A stretch of DNA of 46,566 bases from an uncultured Bacteroidota bacterium (GCA_903910445.1 CAIVZR010000070.1:1-46566), one strand, 5' to 3'; counted from the stretch's first letter, positions 34,272-43,776 are shown. Numbers and translations: made by a program. The notes: generated by a model not told the origin, from the sequence alone.

Positions 34272-36299
34272 ATGAAATTCCATAAAATTTTATTTCTATG
34301 TAGTTTATTATTGGCTACATTTATTTCTTCAGCTCAGGTAGATCACCCAGTAGAATATAGCTATGCAATATCTAAAGCCGATTATAAGGCTGGCGATTCA
34401 GTAGATTTTATTATCAATGCTAAAATTTTAGATGGATGGTATTTGTATAGCTCCGAATTCGTTGCCGATGGTCCAATTAAGTTTACTTGCACCATTCAAA
34501 ATAGTAAAGATTTCAGTGCCGGAACCGTTCAGCCCTATAAACCTTTTGCTCATCTCGATCCTGATTGGGATAATACAGAAGTTAAAATATTTCAAAGTGT
34601 CGGACAGTTTCGAGTTCCACTTTTGGTTAACAAGGAAGGAAAAATAATCCTAAATGGAAAAATTGCATCACAATCGTGTAGTTCTGTTGAAGGCCGCTGT
34701 GTGCCAGTTGATGTGAAATTGTCTGATATAGATTTAAGTTCATTGCCTATTAGCGATTATCAGGTTGCCGATCCTGCTGTTTATGATCATTACAAGACCG
34801 GTGAAGCTCCCAAAACAGAAACCGTAACTCCTGCCGAAACCCCTGAGGATACGGATACAAAAGATGAATCGATGTGGTCATTGCTTATTACCGCCTTCTT
34901 AGCTGGACTTACGGCATTAATTACTCCTTGCGTTTTTCCAATGATACCAATGACTGTTTCCTTTTTTACAAAACAGGATAAAGGTAAAGGAGTGAAACAA
35001 GCCATGCTATTTGGACTTTCTATCATCGTTATTTATACGTTGATAGGAGTTGTATTTTCAGTAGCATTTGGTAAGAACTTCGCACAAGCATTGAGCACCC
35101 ATTGGATTCCCAATGTATTGTTCTTTGTGGTGTTTATTATTTTCGGGGTTTCATTTTTAGGAATGTTCGAAATTGTACTTCCTTCTTCTTGGGGGACTAA
35201 AATGGATCAATTAAGTGAAAAAGGTGGGGTAATCGGCATTTTCTTTATGGCCATGACTTTAGTTATTGTATCCTTCTCGTGTACAGCCCCCGTAGCAAGT
35301 TCCGTGCTCATTCTGGCATCCCAGGGTAATTTTGCACGAGCCATTCCGGCCATGCTGGCTTTCTCCTCCGCTATTGCCATACCGTTTATGCTCTTCGCTA
35401 TTTTTCCTCAATGGATGCAGAATCTTCCTAAAAGTGGGGGATGGCTTAATACCGTGAAAGTTGTACTAGGATTTATAGAAATTGCATTTGCTTTTAAATT
35501 TTTATCGGTTGCCGACCGCGTATATCACTGGCATATTCTCGATCGTGAAATTTATTTAATCATCTGGATCGTGCTTTCATTCTTGCTTGGTGTTTATTTA
35601 CTGGGCAAACTTCGATTCTCGCATGATTCACCTTCTGATACTGTTCCCGTTTCGAGATTCCTACTCTCTGTAGTTTTTTTCTGTTTCTCAATCTATATGG
35701 TTCCAGGTCTTTGGGGTGCACCATTGAAATTCCTTTCAGGATATGTTCCTCCTCAAACATCACTCGATTTCGATTTGTATTCAAGCTCAAAAATATTATT
35801 AAGTAGTATTCCAGATGATAGAGGTACAGTGAAGTATAGTGGCAAATACAAGCAGCCTTATGGAATCAAAGGATTCTTCGACTTTCAGCAAGGATTGGAT
35901 TATGCGAAGAAACATAACAAGCCATTATTTGTTGATTTCACAGGAGAAAGCTGCACCAACTGCCGTAAGATGGAAGATGGAGTTTGGATTGATGAGGATG
36001 TGATAAGCTTACTTAAGAATGAATTTGTGGTGGTATCACTATACTACGACGACAAATCATCGCTTCCTAGTGAAGAACAATATATCAGTGCTTTAGACAA
36101 AGAGTTAAAAGCAACAGTAGGTGATAAAAATCTGGATTTCCAAGTAAGTAATTTCAATAGCAATGCTGCTCCTTATTACGTGATTTTGGGCCACGATGGA
36201 ATGAAGCCATTAAATAAACCACGTGGGTTTAATGCAGATATTCCTGCATTCAAAAAGTTCCTTGAAGATGGCTTGAAAAAGTTTAAAGGGGAGAAGTAA
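34272..36299 (+). CDS. dsbD: Thiol:disulfide interchange protein DsbD
   Basis: 675 residues, moving electrons from cytoplasmic thioredoxin to periplasmic thiols (protein reduction, cytochrome c maturation). A signal peptide (MKFHKILFLCSLLLATFISSAQ) is followed by the DsbD-alpha domain (about 25-165; Cys136, Cys143) and a linker. The CcdA-like membrane domain (about 195-500) has Cys220 in LITPCVFPMIP and Cys337 in SFSCTAPVASS. The C-terminal thioredoxin-like domain has CTNC (Cys561, Cys564) in DFTGESCTNCRKMEDGVW. All three redox pairs are intact. The ATG at 34272 starts the signal peptide; a GTG 19 codons earlier would overlap the promoter and inverted repeat. Confidence 0.95.
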   Translation: MKFHKILFLCSLLLATFISSAQVDHPVEYSYAISKADYKAGDSVDFIINAKILDGWYLYSSEFVADGPIKFTCTIQNSKDFSAGTVQPYKPFAHLDPDWDNTEVKIFQSVGQFRVPLLVNKEGKIILNGKIASQSCSSVEGRCVPVDVKLSDIDLSSLPISDYQVADPAVYDHYKTGEAPKTETVTPAETPEDTDTKDESMWSLLITAFLAGLTALITPCVFPMIPMTVSFFTKQDKGKGVKQAMLFGLSIIVIYTLIGVVFSVAFGKNFAQALSTHWIPNVLFFVVFIIFGVSFLGMFEIVLPSSWGTKMDQLSEKGGVIGIFFMAMTLVIVSFSCTAPVASSVLILASQGNFARAIPAMLAFSSAIAIPFMLFAIFPQWMQNLPKSGGWLNTVKVVLGFIEIAFAFKFLSVADRVYHWHILDREIYLIIWIVLSFLLGVYLLGKLRFSHDSPSDTVPVSRFLLSVVFFCFSIYMVPGLWGAPLKFLSGYVPPQTSLDFDLYSSSKILLSSIPDDRGTVKYSGKYKQPYGIKGFFDFQQGLDYAKKHNKPLFVDFTGESCTNCRKMEDGVWIDEDVISLLKNEFVVVSLYYDDKSSLPSEEQYISALDKELKATVGDKNLDFQVSNFNSNAAPYYVILGHDGMKPLNKPRGFNADIPAFKKFLEDGLKKFKGEK

Positions 36300-36346
36300 T
36301 TATTCATCTTGTTGAAAAGTAGCCCAAGAAACTCAGTATCGTTTTT

Positions 36347-36354
36347 TAATTTTG
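36347..36354 (+). promoter_or_regulatory. Candidate -7 element of enolase
   Basis: TAATTTTG, a perfect TAnnTTTG match, 34 bases upstream of the enolase ATG at 36389. No -33 TTTG at standard spacing. Confidence 0.5.
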
Positions 36355-36376
36355 CAAACAAAAATTTTATATATAA

Positions 36377-37681
<1,305 letters not shown>

Positions 37682-37807
37682 GTACCCAATATTACGCGAG
37701 TATACTGCTCTATTTCAAGGGTTTTATTTGTATGAATTAAAGGGCATTCTTCCAATAATCAACACGAATTGTCTTGGATACTTACAATCTGACGATAGGT
37801 TTCATAT

Positions 37808-37815
37808 TATCTTTG
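37808..37815 (+). promoter_or_regulatory. Candidate -7 element of the DivIC-like gene
   Basis: TATCTTTG, a perfect TAnnTTTG match, ending 9 bases before the ATG at 37825, which predicts a leader of only a few bases. Confidence 0.5.
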
Positions 37816-37824
37816 CCTTAGCTC

Positions 37825-38139
37825 ATGCAAAAAATTCTCACTAAAATATTACCCATACTTCGCAATAAGTATTATGTAACGCTTATTGCATTTGTTATTT
37901 GGATAGTGTTTTTTGATAGCAATAATATTTTTGAAATAAGCCGTTACCGCCGCGATCTGGTGCGTTTGCAGCATGAGAAGCAATTCTTTCTTGATGAAAC
38001 ACAAAAGGTGAATTTTCAAAAACAAGAATTATTTAGCAGCGAAAAATCTCTGGAGAAATTTGCCAGAGAGCGTTATTTCATGAAGCGCGATGATGAAGAT
38101 ATTTTTATTTTCGAACCTGCAGCTAAGGAAAAGGAATAA
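37825..38139 (+). CDS. Septum formation initiator (DivIC/FtsB-like)
   Basis: A 104-residue bitopic membrane protein of the divisome. Short cytoplasmic N-terminus, one TM helix (about 18-32, YVTLIAFVIWIVFFD), then a periplasmic coiled coil (ISRYRRDLVRLQHEKQFFLD, KVNFQKQELFSSEKSLEKFA) and the conserved RERYFMKRDDEDIFIF end. FtsB/DivIC proteins bridge FtsL and FtsQ and help switch on septal wall synthesis. The position after enolase is the same as for ftsB in many bacteria, which supports the call. The next gene begins at the very next base after its stop codon. Confidence 0.9.
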   Translation: MQKILTKILPILRNKYYVTLIAFVIWIVFFDSNNIFEISRYRRDLVRLQHEKQFFLDETQKVNFQKQELFSSEKSLEKFARERYFMKRDDEDIFIFEPAAKEKE

Positions 38140-38514
38140 ATGAAATTCACTGTAATATTTCTCCTCTTCTCTCTCTTTCCTTTGTTGATGCCAGCCCAAA
38201 CCAGCAACAAGCTCATCCAACGCAATACAAAAGCACCCATAGAAATTTCCGGGGTTATCATTCGGCAAGACCGACATAATATAGGGTATGTTAAATTGCT
38301 TGAGCAATACAATGCAGGCAAGCCAGCAACGGTTTATCAAGTATTTCTCCCCAATGGTATTCAGGTTGCTACTGCCTTCTCCTTTGGTCGGGGCAAGCAC
38401 GACTGGATGGTTACCCCACTAGAACACCCTGAAATTACTTATTCCATTGATTCAAAGGCAGGATATGATGTCAAAGACATCGCCACCATCCTCATTAAAA
38501 ACGGATATCTGTAG
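38140..38514 (+). CDS. Secreted protein of unknown function
   Basis: 124 residues: signal peptide (MKFTVIFLLFSLFPLLMPAQ), then a beta-rich domain (IEISGVIIRQDRHNIGYVKL, TVYQVFLPNGIQVATAFSF, HDWMVTPLEHPEITYSI). The start codon directly abuts the stop codon of the DivIC-like gene, so the two are surely co-transcribed and probably translationally coupled. That could point to an envelope or division role, but only by position. I do not recognise a family. Confidence 0.7.
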   Translation: MKFTVIFLLFSLFPLLMPAQTSNKLIQRNTKAPIEISGVIIRQDRHNIGYVKLLEQYNAGKPATVYQVFLPNGIQVATAFSFGRGKHDWMVTPLEHPEITYSIDSKAGYDVKDIATILIKNGYL

Positions 38515-38555
38515 CTTTATTTAAAGTTCCGTTTTTCTGTCCTTTTCTATTTCGC

Positions 38556-38563
38556 TATTTTTG
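38556..38563 (+). promoter_or_regulatory. Candidate -7 element of the 268-residue protein gene
   Basis: TATTTTTG, a perfect TAnnTTTG match, ending 8 bases before the ATG at 38572; very short leader predicted. Confidence 0.5.
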
Positions 38564-38571
38564 CAATCGTT

Positions 38572-39378
38572 ATGAACATTGATTTGAATTTGGAAGTGTT
38601 GAGCCATGCCTATGATGATATGGATGTAACCATGGATATTTTATGTCCGGAAGGAGTGGCCTATAGCGAATGGTTTGCCAATGAGGAACGCACCGATGAT
38701 GGTTTGTATCAAGATTATTTGGAATCGGTGAAAAACCGCAATGCCTATATGACTGAGCAAAAGGGCGACGAATACAAACCGTTAACCCCCATGGCTTTGG
38801 AGGATTTCATAAAATCGGAATATTACGAAAAAGAAGATCCAGATTACTATGTAGCCTTTGTTGAGTTGTTTTCAAACTGTATTTGGGATGTATTCTCTGG
38901 TAACAATGCAGTATATTATAAGGAGCATAAAATCGATTTAGGAACCTGGAGAGGCAGCGCTCAAATGATTGCCGATTTTGTGAATCATACCTGCGAAGCA
39001 GATATTACATTTCAAAGCAATGATTTTTATTGCGGCAATATCGATGATGCCTTCCGTGAGGATTATTTGCCTATTTATGAATTAATTTTCACACGACTCA
39101 AAGCCGCATCTTGCACCTGGGTAATCGATGAAGATATTACGATGGCCGTAGATGCTGAGTTTGGAGAGGAAATGGAAAAAGGAGAAGTGATGAAAGTAAA
39201 AGAAAGCACGCTCCTTTCGGCATTGGCAGAGAACATGAATAAGGAGCAATTAAAGCGTGTTGAACAAGAATTAAAAGTGGAACAAGCGAAAGACAATATC
39301 TCTCCAGATAATTTACCAGCCATTGTTCAGGCCTACGTAAATGTTTATGGAGTCATGCCTTTGATACTTAAAAAGTAA
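38572..39378 (+). CDS. Conserved-looking acidic cytoplasmic protein, function unknown
   Basis: 268 residues, no signal peptide or membrane helix, strongly acidic in its first two thirds. Features seen: DDMDVTMDILCPEGVAYSEW, a Tyr/Asp-rich centre (SEYYEKEDPDYYVAFVELF), GTWRGSAQMIADFVN with a few Cys/His residues (HTCEAD, DFYCGN), and a helical, charged C-terminus (NMNKEQLKRVEQELKVEQAK). No catalytic motif I can name. Its own -7 element and a clean separation from neighbours support a real gene. The product may bind a partner or RNA, but there is no evidence. Confidence 0.72.
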   Translation: MNIDLNLEVLSHAYDDMDVTMDILCPEGVAYSEWFANEERTDDGLYQDYLESVKNRNAYMTEQKGDEYKPLTPMALEDFIKSEYYEKEDPDYYVAFVELFSNCIWDVFSGNNAVYYKEHKIDLGTWRGSAQMIADFVNHTCEADITFQSNDFYCGNIDDAFREDYLPIYELIFTRLKAASCTWVIDEDITMAVDAEFGEEMEKGEVMKVKESTLLSALAENMNKEQLKRVEQELKVEQAKDNISPDNLPAIVQAYVNVYGVMPLILKK

Positions 39379-39394
39379 GAGAAATTTATTTCTG

Positions 39395-39425
39395 TTGCAA
39401 AGTGTCACAAAAAAATGTAGGTTTG
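39395..39425 (+). promoter_or_regulatory. Candidate promoter of the coiled-coil protein gene
   Basis: TTG (39395-39397), a 20-base spacer, and TAGGTTTG (39418-39425), a perfect -7 match. The leader to the ATG at 39460 is about 30 bases. Confidence 0.65.
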
Positions 39426-39459
39426 TAAAAGTCAAATCAGAAGTAATCAATTTTAAATT

Positions 39460-40374
39460 ATGGCAGATCAAAATAAAACAAATAAGGTTTTACTATTGGT
39501 AGTGGTGGGTGTTTTGGTAGCACTGAATGCGTTATTCATCAGTAATTACCTGACTACCAAGAGTGAAAAAGCAAAGATTGAATTGCAATTGGTGAGTACC
39601 GAGAAAGCCAATGAGGACTTGAAAAAGCAATATAGTGATGTGCTCGCTCAGCTCGACGAATATAAAGGAACCAACGAAAAACTAAACGCCTTGGTTGATC
39701 AGCAGAAGGAGGAATTGGATTCGAAAGTGAAGCAGATTCAAGCCATGATTAAGGATAAGAAGATTGATAAAGGTCAGCTGGATAAAGCATTGGAGGAGAT
39801 TAAACACCTTACCTTCATGCGTAATAAACTTTTGGAACGTGTGGATTCATTGAATGAAGCAAATGGCATTTTGAAAGACCAGAATGTAAGTTTAATGAAG
39901 GATGTGAAAGATGCAACTGACAAAAATGAAAACCTAACTGTTGAGAATACAGGATTGAAAAATAAAGTGGCTGTTGCCAGTGTTCTAAAATCAGAAAATT
40001 TAACTGCAGTAACTTTTTCTGTAAAAGATAAAGGCAAGGAGAAGGAAACTTCAAAAGTGGCCAATGTAAATCGTATTAAAGTTTCATTTAGCTTAGGCGA
40101 GAATTACGTAGCCGAAAAGAATCAGAAAGTAATCTTTATGAAAATTGTAAACCCTTCTGGTAGCACCATTCCAGCGCCTGATAGAGGATCCTTTACTTTC
40201 CAAGGAAGTGAAACATCTTATACTCAAAAAATTAATTTCCAGTACACCAATACCAAACAACAACTCCAATTGATATGGGACAAAGGAGGAAGTGCCTTGG
40301 TTAAAGGCGATTACAAAATTGAATTGTATTGTGAAGGTTTCATCATTGGTAGCGGAAGTTTCAGTCTTCGCTAG
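39460..40374 (+). CDS. Membrane-anchored coiled-coil protein of unknown function
   Basis: 304 residues. A short polar N-terminus and one TM helix (LLLVVVGVLVALNALFI, about 9-29) lead into a long coiled coil (about 32-170) rich in Lys/Glu/Leu heptads. A beta-rich C-terminal domain (about 175-304) begins ENLTAVTFSVKDKGK and ends YKIELYCEGFIIGSGSFSLR. The shape suggests an envelope protein anchored in the inner membrane with a periplasmic globular head; orientation is inferred. I recognise similar architecture in Bacteroidota but no named family. Its last 4 bases overlap the end of the DUF2461 gene on the other strand. Confidence 0.75.
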   Translation: MADQNKTNKVLLLVVVGVLVALNALFISNYLTTKSEKAKIELQLVSTEKANEDLKKQYSDVLAQLDEYKGTNEKLNALVDQQKEELDSKVKQIQAMIKDKKIDKGQLDKALEEIKHLTFMRNKLLERVDSLNEANGILKDQNVSLMKDVKDATDKNENLTVENTGLKNKVAVASVLKSENLTAVTFSVKDKGKEKETSKVANVNRIKVSFSLGENYVAEKNQKVIFMKIVNPSGSTIPAPDRGSFTFQGSETSYTQKINFQYTNTKQQLQLIWDKGGSALVKGDYKIELYCEGFIIGSGSFSLR

Positions 40375-41030
40375 TCAATAAAGGCTTGACTCAGAAAACG
40401 GTTCAATGGAACCAATGCCTTTAATGCCTCTAATATTTTCTTTTCAAATGCTGGAGTTAAAATGTCGGCATCGGCAATATTGGTGCTAGCATAGAATTGC
40501 TTTTGTTTGATATATTCAATGGCTTCACTCGTTCCATCAAATCCTTTGGGTGGATTCACCAACGATTCACCTTTGATTTCTTTATAGATGCTCTTGAAGG
40601 GTTTCGCAGCAATAATTTTAAAGAAGTCTTTTGTATTATAATCGATTTCCTGCCTTACCTTTTGTAATTCATCAGGCATTAACATATAGGCTCCACCTCC
40701 AACAAATACACTTCCTGGCTCCAAGTGCACATAGTAGCCCGGATACGTGCTCTTACGCCCTTTAAAATTGATTGAGGCCCCGAAATTAGGCTTGTATGGG
40801 TCTTTGTTTTTGCTAAATCGAACATCTCTATTGATTCTAAACAAACAATCTTTTGCTTTTACCTCCGCCATCTCTGGGTCAAAGGTTTTCATCTTTTCAA
40901 TTAGTCCTTCCAGAAATTGAATGAAATCTTTCTTGGCTATTTCGTACTCACCTCTGTGCTCATCAAACCATGACTTATTATTATTCTTTTTCAGTTCTTT
41001 CAAAAACTGTATGGTACTTTTCCGAATCAT
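40371..41030 (-). CDS. DUF2461 family protein
   Basis: 219 residues, cytoplasmic. The family hallmark FRINRDVRFSKNKDPYKPNFG is at about 66-86, preceded by KNNNKSWFDEHRGEYE at the N-terminus and followed by PGYYVHLEPGSVFVGGGAYM. The family (TIGR02453/DUF2461) is widespread but uncharacterised. It lies 6 bases downstream of the DUF2520 gene on the same strand, suggesting an operon, and its end overlaps the coiled-coil gene end by 4 bases. Confidence 0.9.
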   Translation of the reverse strand: MIRKSTIQFLKELKKNNNKSWFDEHRGEYEIAKKDFIQFLEGLIEKMKTFDPEMAEVKAKDCLFRINRDVRFSKNKDPYKPNFGASINFKGRKSTYPGYYVHLEPGSVFVGGGAYMLMPDELQKVRQEIDYNTKDFFKIIAAKPFKSIYKEIKGESLVNPPKGFDGTSEAIEYIKQKQFYASTNIADADILTPAFEKKILEALKALVPLNRFLSQAFID

Positions 41031-41036
41031 ATCGAG

Positions 41037-41849
41037 CTATTCTTGGGTTTCTTCGGTTTCTGTTTCCTCCGGATTGGGTACAAAATTCTTAATGCTCGCA
41101 CTCATATCAGAATAAATTTTAATTAATGCATCGTTACCTTGCAGTAATTCAAGATGACGGGCCATGGTTTGCTCATCGCCTCGAATGGCAGGCCCAGTTT
41201 GGTTTTGAGCAGGCGATTTGATCATCGCGTTTTGTGCTGTTTGCAAAATAATAGGTCTCAGATTTTCAAAATCCAAACCTTGATCTTGCAACATTTTCTC
41301 GGCTAACGCAAATAAATGATTGGTGAAATTATTGGCGAATACCGCTGCAAGATGGTATTGCAAACGCTCGGTATCATTTACTTGCAGGGCATAAGAGGTG
41401 ATCTCGAAGGCGAGTTCTTCAAGCAGCAGGGTGGTATCTTCATTGCTGCCATCAAAGAACATACACATATTGCTTACGTCGATTAGGTCGCCTATGCGCA
41501 AGCTCTGGTAAGGATACAGCACGCCATAATTTCCAGAAGTAGCTTGCAATACATCAATGGGGGTTGCCCCAGACGTATGTACCACAATTTTATTTTCTAT
41601 TTTCAATTGAGCAGCTACGTCCGCAATGGCATCATCACTTACTGCAATAATGTATACATCCATATCGGCCTCATCGCGAATATGTGCAATTTGGTCAATG
41701 GGATCGGCACCTATTTTTGAAGCCAGGGCATTGGCATGCTCGAAATTGCGGCTGTAAACTTGTGTTACCGTATTATTGGCTTTGCGTAAGGCTTTGGCGA
41801 GGAAGGTGGCAACATTGCCCGATCCTAAAATGGCTATTTTTCTTCTCAT
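41037..41849 (-). CDS. Rossmann-fold NAD(P)-binding protein with DUF2520 domain
   Basis: 270 residues. The N-terminal dinucleotide fold (KIAILGSGNVATFLAKALR) resembles F420-dependent NADP oxidoreductases and pyrroline-5-carboxylate reductase. The middle has VYIIAVSDDAIADVA and VVHTSGATPIDVL. The C-terminal helical DUF2520 domain has YHLAAVFANNFTNHLFALAE and GPAIRGDEQTMARHLE. A dehydrogenase activity is likely; the substrate is unknown. First of two genes with DUF2461. Confidence 0.9.
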   Translation of the reverse strand: MRRKIAILGSGNVATFLAKALRKANNTVTQVYSRNFEHANALASKIGADPIDQIAHIRDEADMDVYIIAVSDDAIADVAAQLKIENKIVVHTSGATPIDVLQATSGNYGVLYPYQSLRIGDLIDVSNMCMFFDGSNEDTTLLLEELAFEITSYALQVNDTERLQYHLAAVFANNFTNHLFALAEKMLQDQGLDFENLRPIILQTAQNAMIKSPAQNQTGPAIRGDEQTMARHLELLQGNDALIKIYSDMSASIKNFVPNPEETETEETQE

Positions 41850-41894
41850 GATGGTTGAGCAATATTACTAAATATGATGGAATTGTAGTACAAC

Positions 41895-41924
41895 AAAAAA
41901 CCCCATACTCGGAAGTACAGGGTT
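41895..41924 (-). terminator. Intrinsic terminator of rplS
   Basis: On the minus strand an 11-bp stem (AACCCTGTACT with AGTATGGGGTT, two G-U wobbles) closes a TCCG loop and is followed by a T-run. It starts about 20 bases past the rplS stop codon. The wobble pairs form only in the minus-strand transcript, so it is directional. Confidence 0.88.
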
Positions 41925-41945
41925 CTATATTTTGTATAAAAGAAA

Positions 41946-42293
41946 TTATCTAACTCGTAATTCTTTGATACGGGCAGCCTTACCTTGCAATTTGCGAAGA
42001 TAAAATACACGTGCTCTACGCACCTTACCGCGGCTGTTTACTTCTACTTTTTCAACAAATGGGCTGTTCAACGGAAAAATACGCTCAACTCCAACACCGT
42101 TAGAAATTTTACGAACCGTGAAATTTGCACCCATTCCTGAATTACGACGTTGTAATACAACACCATTAAACAACTGAGTACGCTCTTTGTTTCCTTCTTT
42201 AATTTTGTATGAAACAGTAATAGTATCACCAGCTTTAAATTCAGGAAGTCCAGTTCTGATATATTCTTGTTCGATTAATTTAATATAATTCAT
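41946..42293 (-). CDS. rplS: 50S ribosomal protein L19
   Basis: A 115-residue large-subunit protein at the 30S-50S interface. The typical sequence includes [60 protein letters not shown] and [21 protein letters not shown]. The start [12 protein letters not shown] is the usual L19 start; an 11-residue upstream extension is not. Here it stands alone, away from rpsP-rimM-trmD, as is common in Bacteroidota. It has its own promoter element and terminator. Confidence 0.97.
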   Translation of the reverse strand: MNYIKLIEQEYIRTGLPEFKAGDTITVSYKIKEGNKERTQLFNGVVLQRRNSGMGANFTVRKISNGVGVERIFPLNSPFVEKVEVNSRGKVRRARVFYLRKLQGKAARIKELRVR

Positions 42294-42314
42294 GTCCGTA
42301 AAAATTTTGGAGTG

Positions 42315-42322
42315 CAAATATA
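42315..42322 (-). promoter_or_regulatory. Candidate -7 element of rplS
   Basis: The minus strand reads TATATTTG, a perfect TAnnTTTG match, 21 bases upstream of the rplS ATG. No standard -33 element is seen. The rest of 42323-42501 holds no gene I can support. Confidence 0.5.
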
Positions 42323-42501
42323 GCAAAATGTTTTAAAGTGTGAAGGGTTCTGTCGAAAATTCCTAAAAACCTCCAAGATCCTTTGTTTTCAGGCGATTTA
42401 ATAAGTTTGAATGGAGAAGAATTTCCATTTTATCCCGAAAAAGACGGTCGGTTTTTCCTGTTTTTACAATTTTGTTAAGGAAAAGTTTTCAAAAATGCCC
42501 C

Positions 42502-43368
42502 TTATTTTAGGATCAAATCCTTCGAACATAATAAATCGGCATGAATGGGCGCCTTGATGGCACCCACTTTTTGCAAGGCATGCATTACATTTTGTAGCAT
42601 TTTGGCCGAGATGCTATGGTCGTAACTCCAATCGGTACTGTAAAACCAAGATGTGGCATCTTCTGGTTTCATCTCAAAGCGTTCAATGAGCCATTGTACA
42701 GCATGTGGTGAGGAAACAAATTCCATCGACACCTTAGAAATAATTTCTAATACGATGGCGATGGCCTCCTTCTTTTCATGAATGGCTTTATTGGATGCTG
42801 CCACCACAAAGCAGGGCCATGGGGTAAGAAATTCTCCAATTCGTTTCAGGGAGCCATGATCAACCCAAGGTTTGGTGGTGAATTTCTCCCAGTAAAAAAG
42901 CTGGGATTCATTTGAATTCAGAGATTTTAGTGCACCATCAATATCGCCAACCACAGTAAAATTCTCTTCTGTTACTTTTCTGCCGTTGGCCTCGGCATCT
43001 ACCATGGCCATCAGGTGTGAGCCACTCCCAAAGCGGGAAATAGCAATCTTGCAATTCTGACAATGCATGGCACTGGTAATTCCAGAGGTAGGTCCGGTAT
43101 GTATACCCCAAATGAGCGGGGAGGTAATAAATTGTTTTACGATTTTAGCTTCCAGCCCGTTTATAATAGCCGAAACAATCCCTTCAGTAAGCACAAGGGC
43201 TAAATCTACTTCATCATTGCGCAAGGCATTCACCATGGAACCTGTTCCTGCCTTATTATACTGCCATTCCACCTTAACACCTGCTTTTAAAAAAGCATCT
43301 TGCTCAAGGGCTAATTGCCAGGGCAAATTAAAATGTTCGGGTACACCTACGATTCTTAAAGTATGCAT
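42502..43368 (-). CDS. Orphan ABC-type substrate-binding-like protein (NMT1/SsuA fold), no signal peptide
   Basis: 288 residues, resembling periplasmic binding proteins of the nitrate/sulfonate/thiamine-precursor group: HTLRIVGVPEHFNLPWQLAL, GVKVEWQYNKAGTGSMVNAL, EVDLALVLTEGIVSAII and IAISRFGSGSHLMAM. It begins straight into the first beta strand, with no signal peptide or lipobox, and no permease or ATPase gene is nearby. A cytoplasmic role is therefore likely, such as a ligand sensor or an enzyme of menaquinone-type (MqnA/MqnD) fold; this is inference. A Cys pair, HCQNC (about 104-107), is unusual. ATG 43368 is used; the codon before it is GTG. Confidence 0.75.
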   Translation of the reverse strand: MHTLRIVGVPEHFNLPWQLALEQDAFLKAGVKVEWQYNKAGTGSMVNALRNDEVDLALVLTEGIVSAIINGLEAKIVKQFITSPLIWGIHTGPTSGITSAMHCQNCKIAISRFGSGSHLMAMVDAEANGRKVTEENFTVVGDIDGALKSLNSNESQLFYWEKFTTKPWVDHGSLKRIGEFLTPWPCFVVAASNKAIHEKKEAIAIVLEIISKVSMEFVSSPHAVQWLIERFEMKPEDATSWFYSTDWSYDHSISAKMLQNVMHALQKVGAIKAPIHADLLCSKDLILK

Positions 43369-43423
43369 CACTAAATAAAAGGCAAATATAAACTAGGGGC
43401 GGGAGTGGTATCGAAAAATGTAA

Positions 43424-43600
43424 TTAACGAATTCTTGTTTTTAAAAGAGAGTCGGCAGGCCGGGCTTGCAACTGCAAGGTGTCGAGTGCTGCAGGTGGAA
43501 CTACGGTAACTGTATCAATTTTTTTGGGTGCAACATCAACCTTACGCGCACAAGAAACGAAGAAGATGACAAGTATAAGAGTAAAAAAAGTGAATTTCAT
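43424..43600 (-). CDS. Very small lipoprotein
   Basis: 58 residues: signal MKFTFFTLILVIFFVSC with lipobox Cys17, then a short polar, Pro/Thr-rich tail (PKKIDTVTVVPPAALDTLQL). A 20-residue upstream extension of the frame has no signal-like character and is discarded. Mature length is about 42 residues, so no folded domain is expected. Function unknown; lies between the orphan binding protein and the divergent giant surface gene. Confidence 0.6.
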   Translation of the reverse strand: MKFTFFTLILVIFFVSCARKVDVAPKKIDTVTVVPPAALDTLQLQARPADSLLKTRIR

Positions 43601-43776
43601 TTTCGTTTCAACGCCTCGCAATATTAGTGCCAAAGGAATTGTGTCAGTTTTGCTTGTCAAAATATGCAGTAATTTTTTCTCGTTTTTGAATCCATCGGTA
43701 TTGATTCATTTTTTAATTACAAAGAATAAAAAGTTATATTTTTCCCTACATTCGTATCCTATTCCCTTTTTTGATA

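Noticed and set aside
42360-42501. Hairpin GAAAAA...TTTTTC after the orphan binding-protein gene as its terminator
   Set aside because: The stem is only six A-T rich pairs with a nine-base loop; too weak to call.
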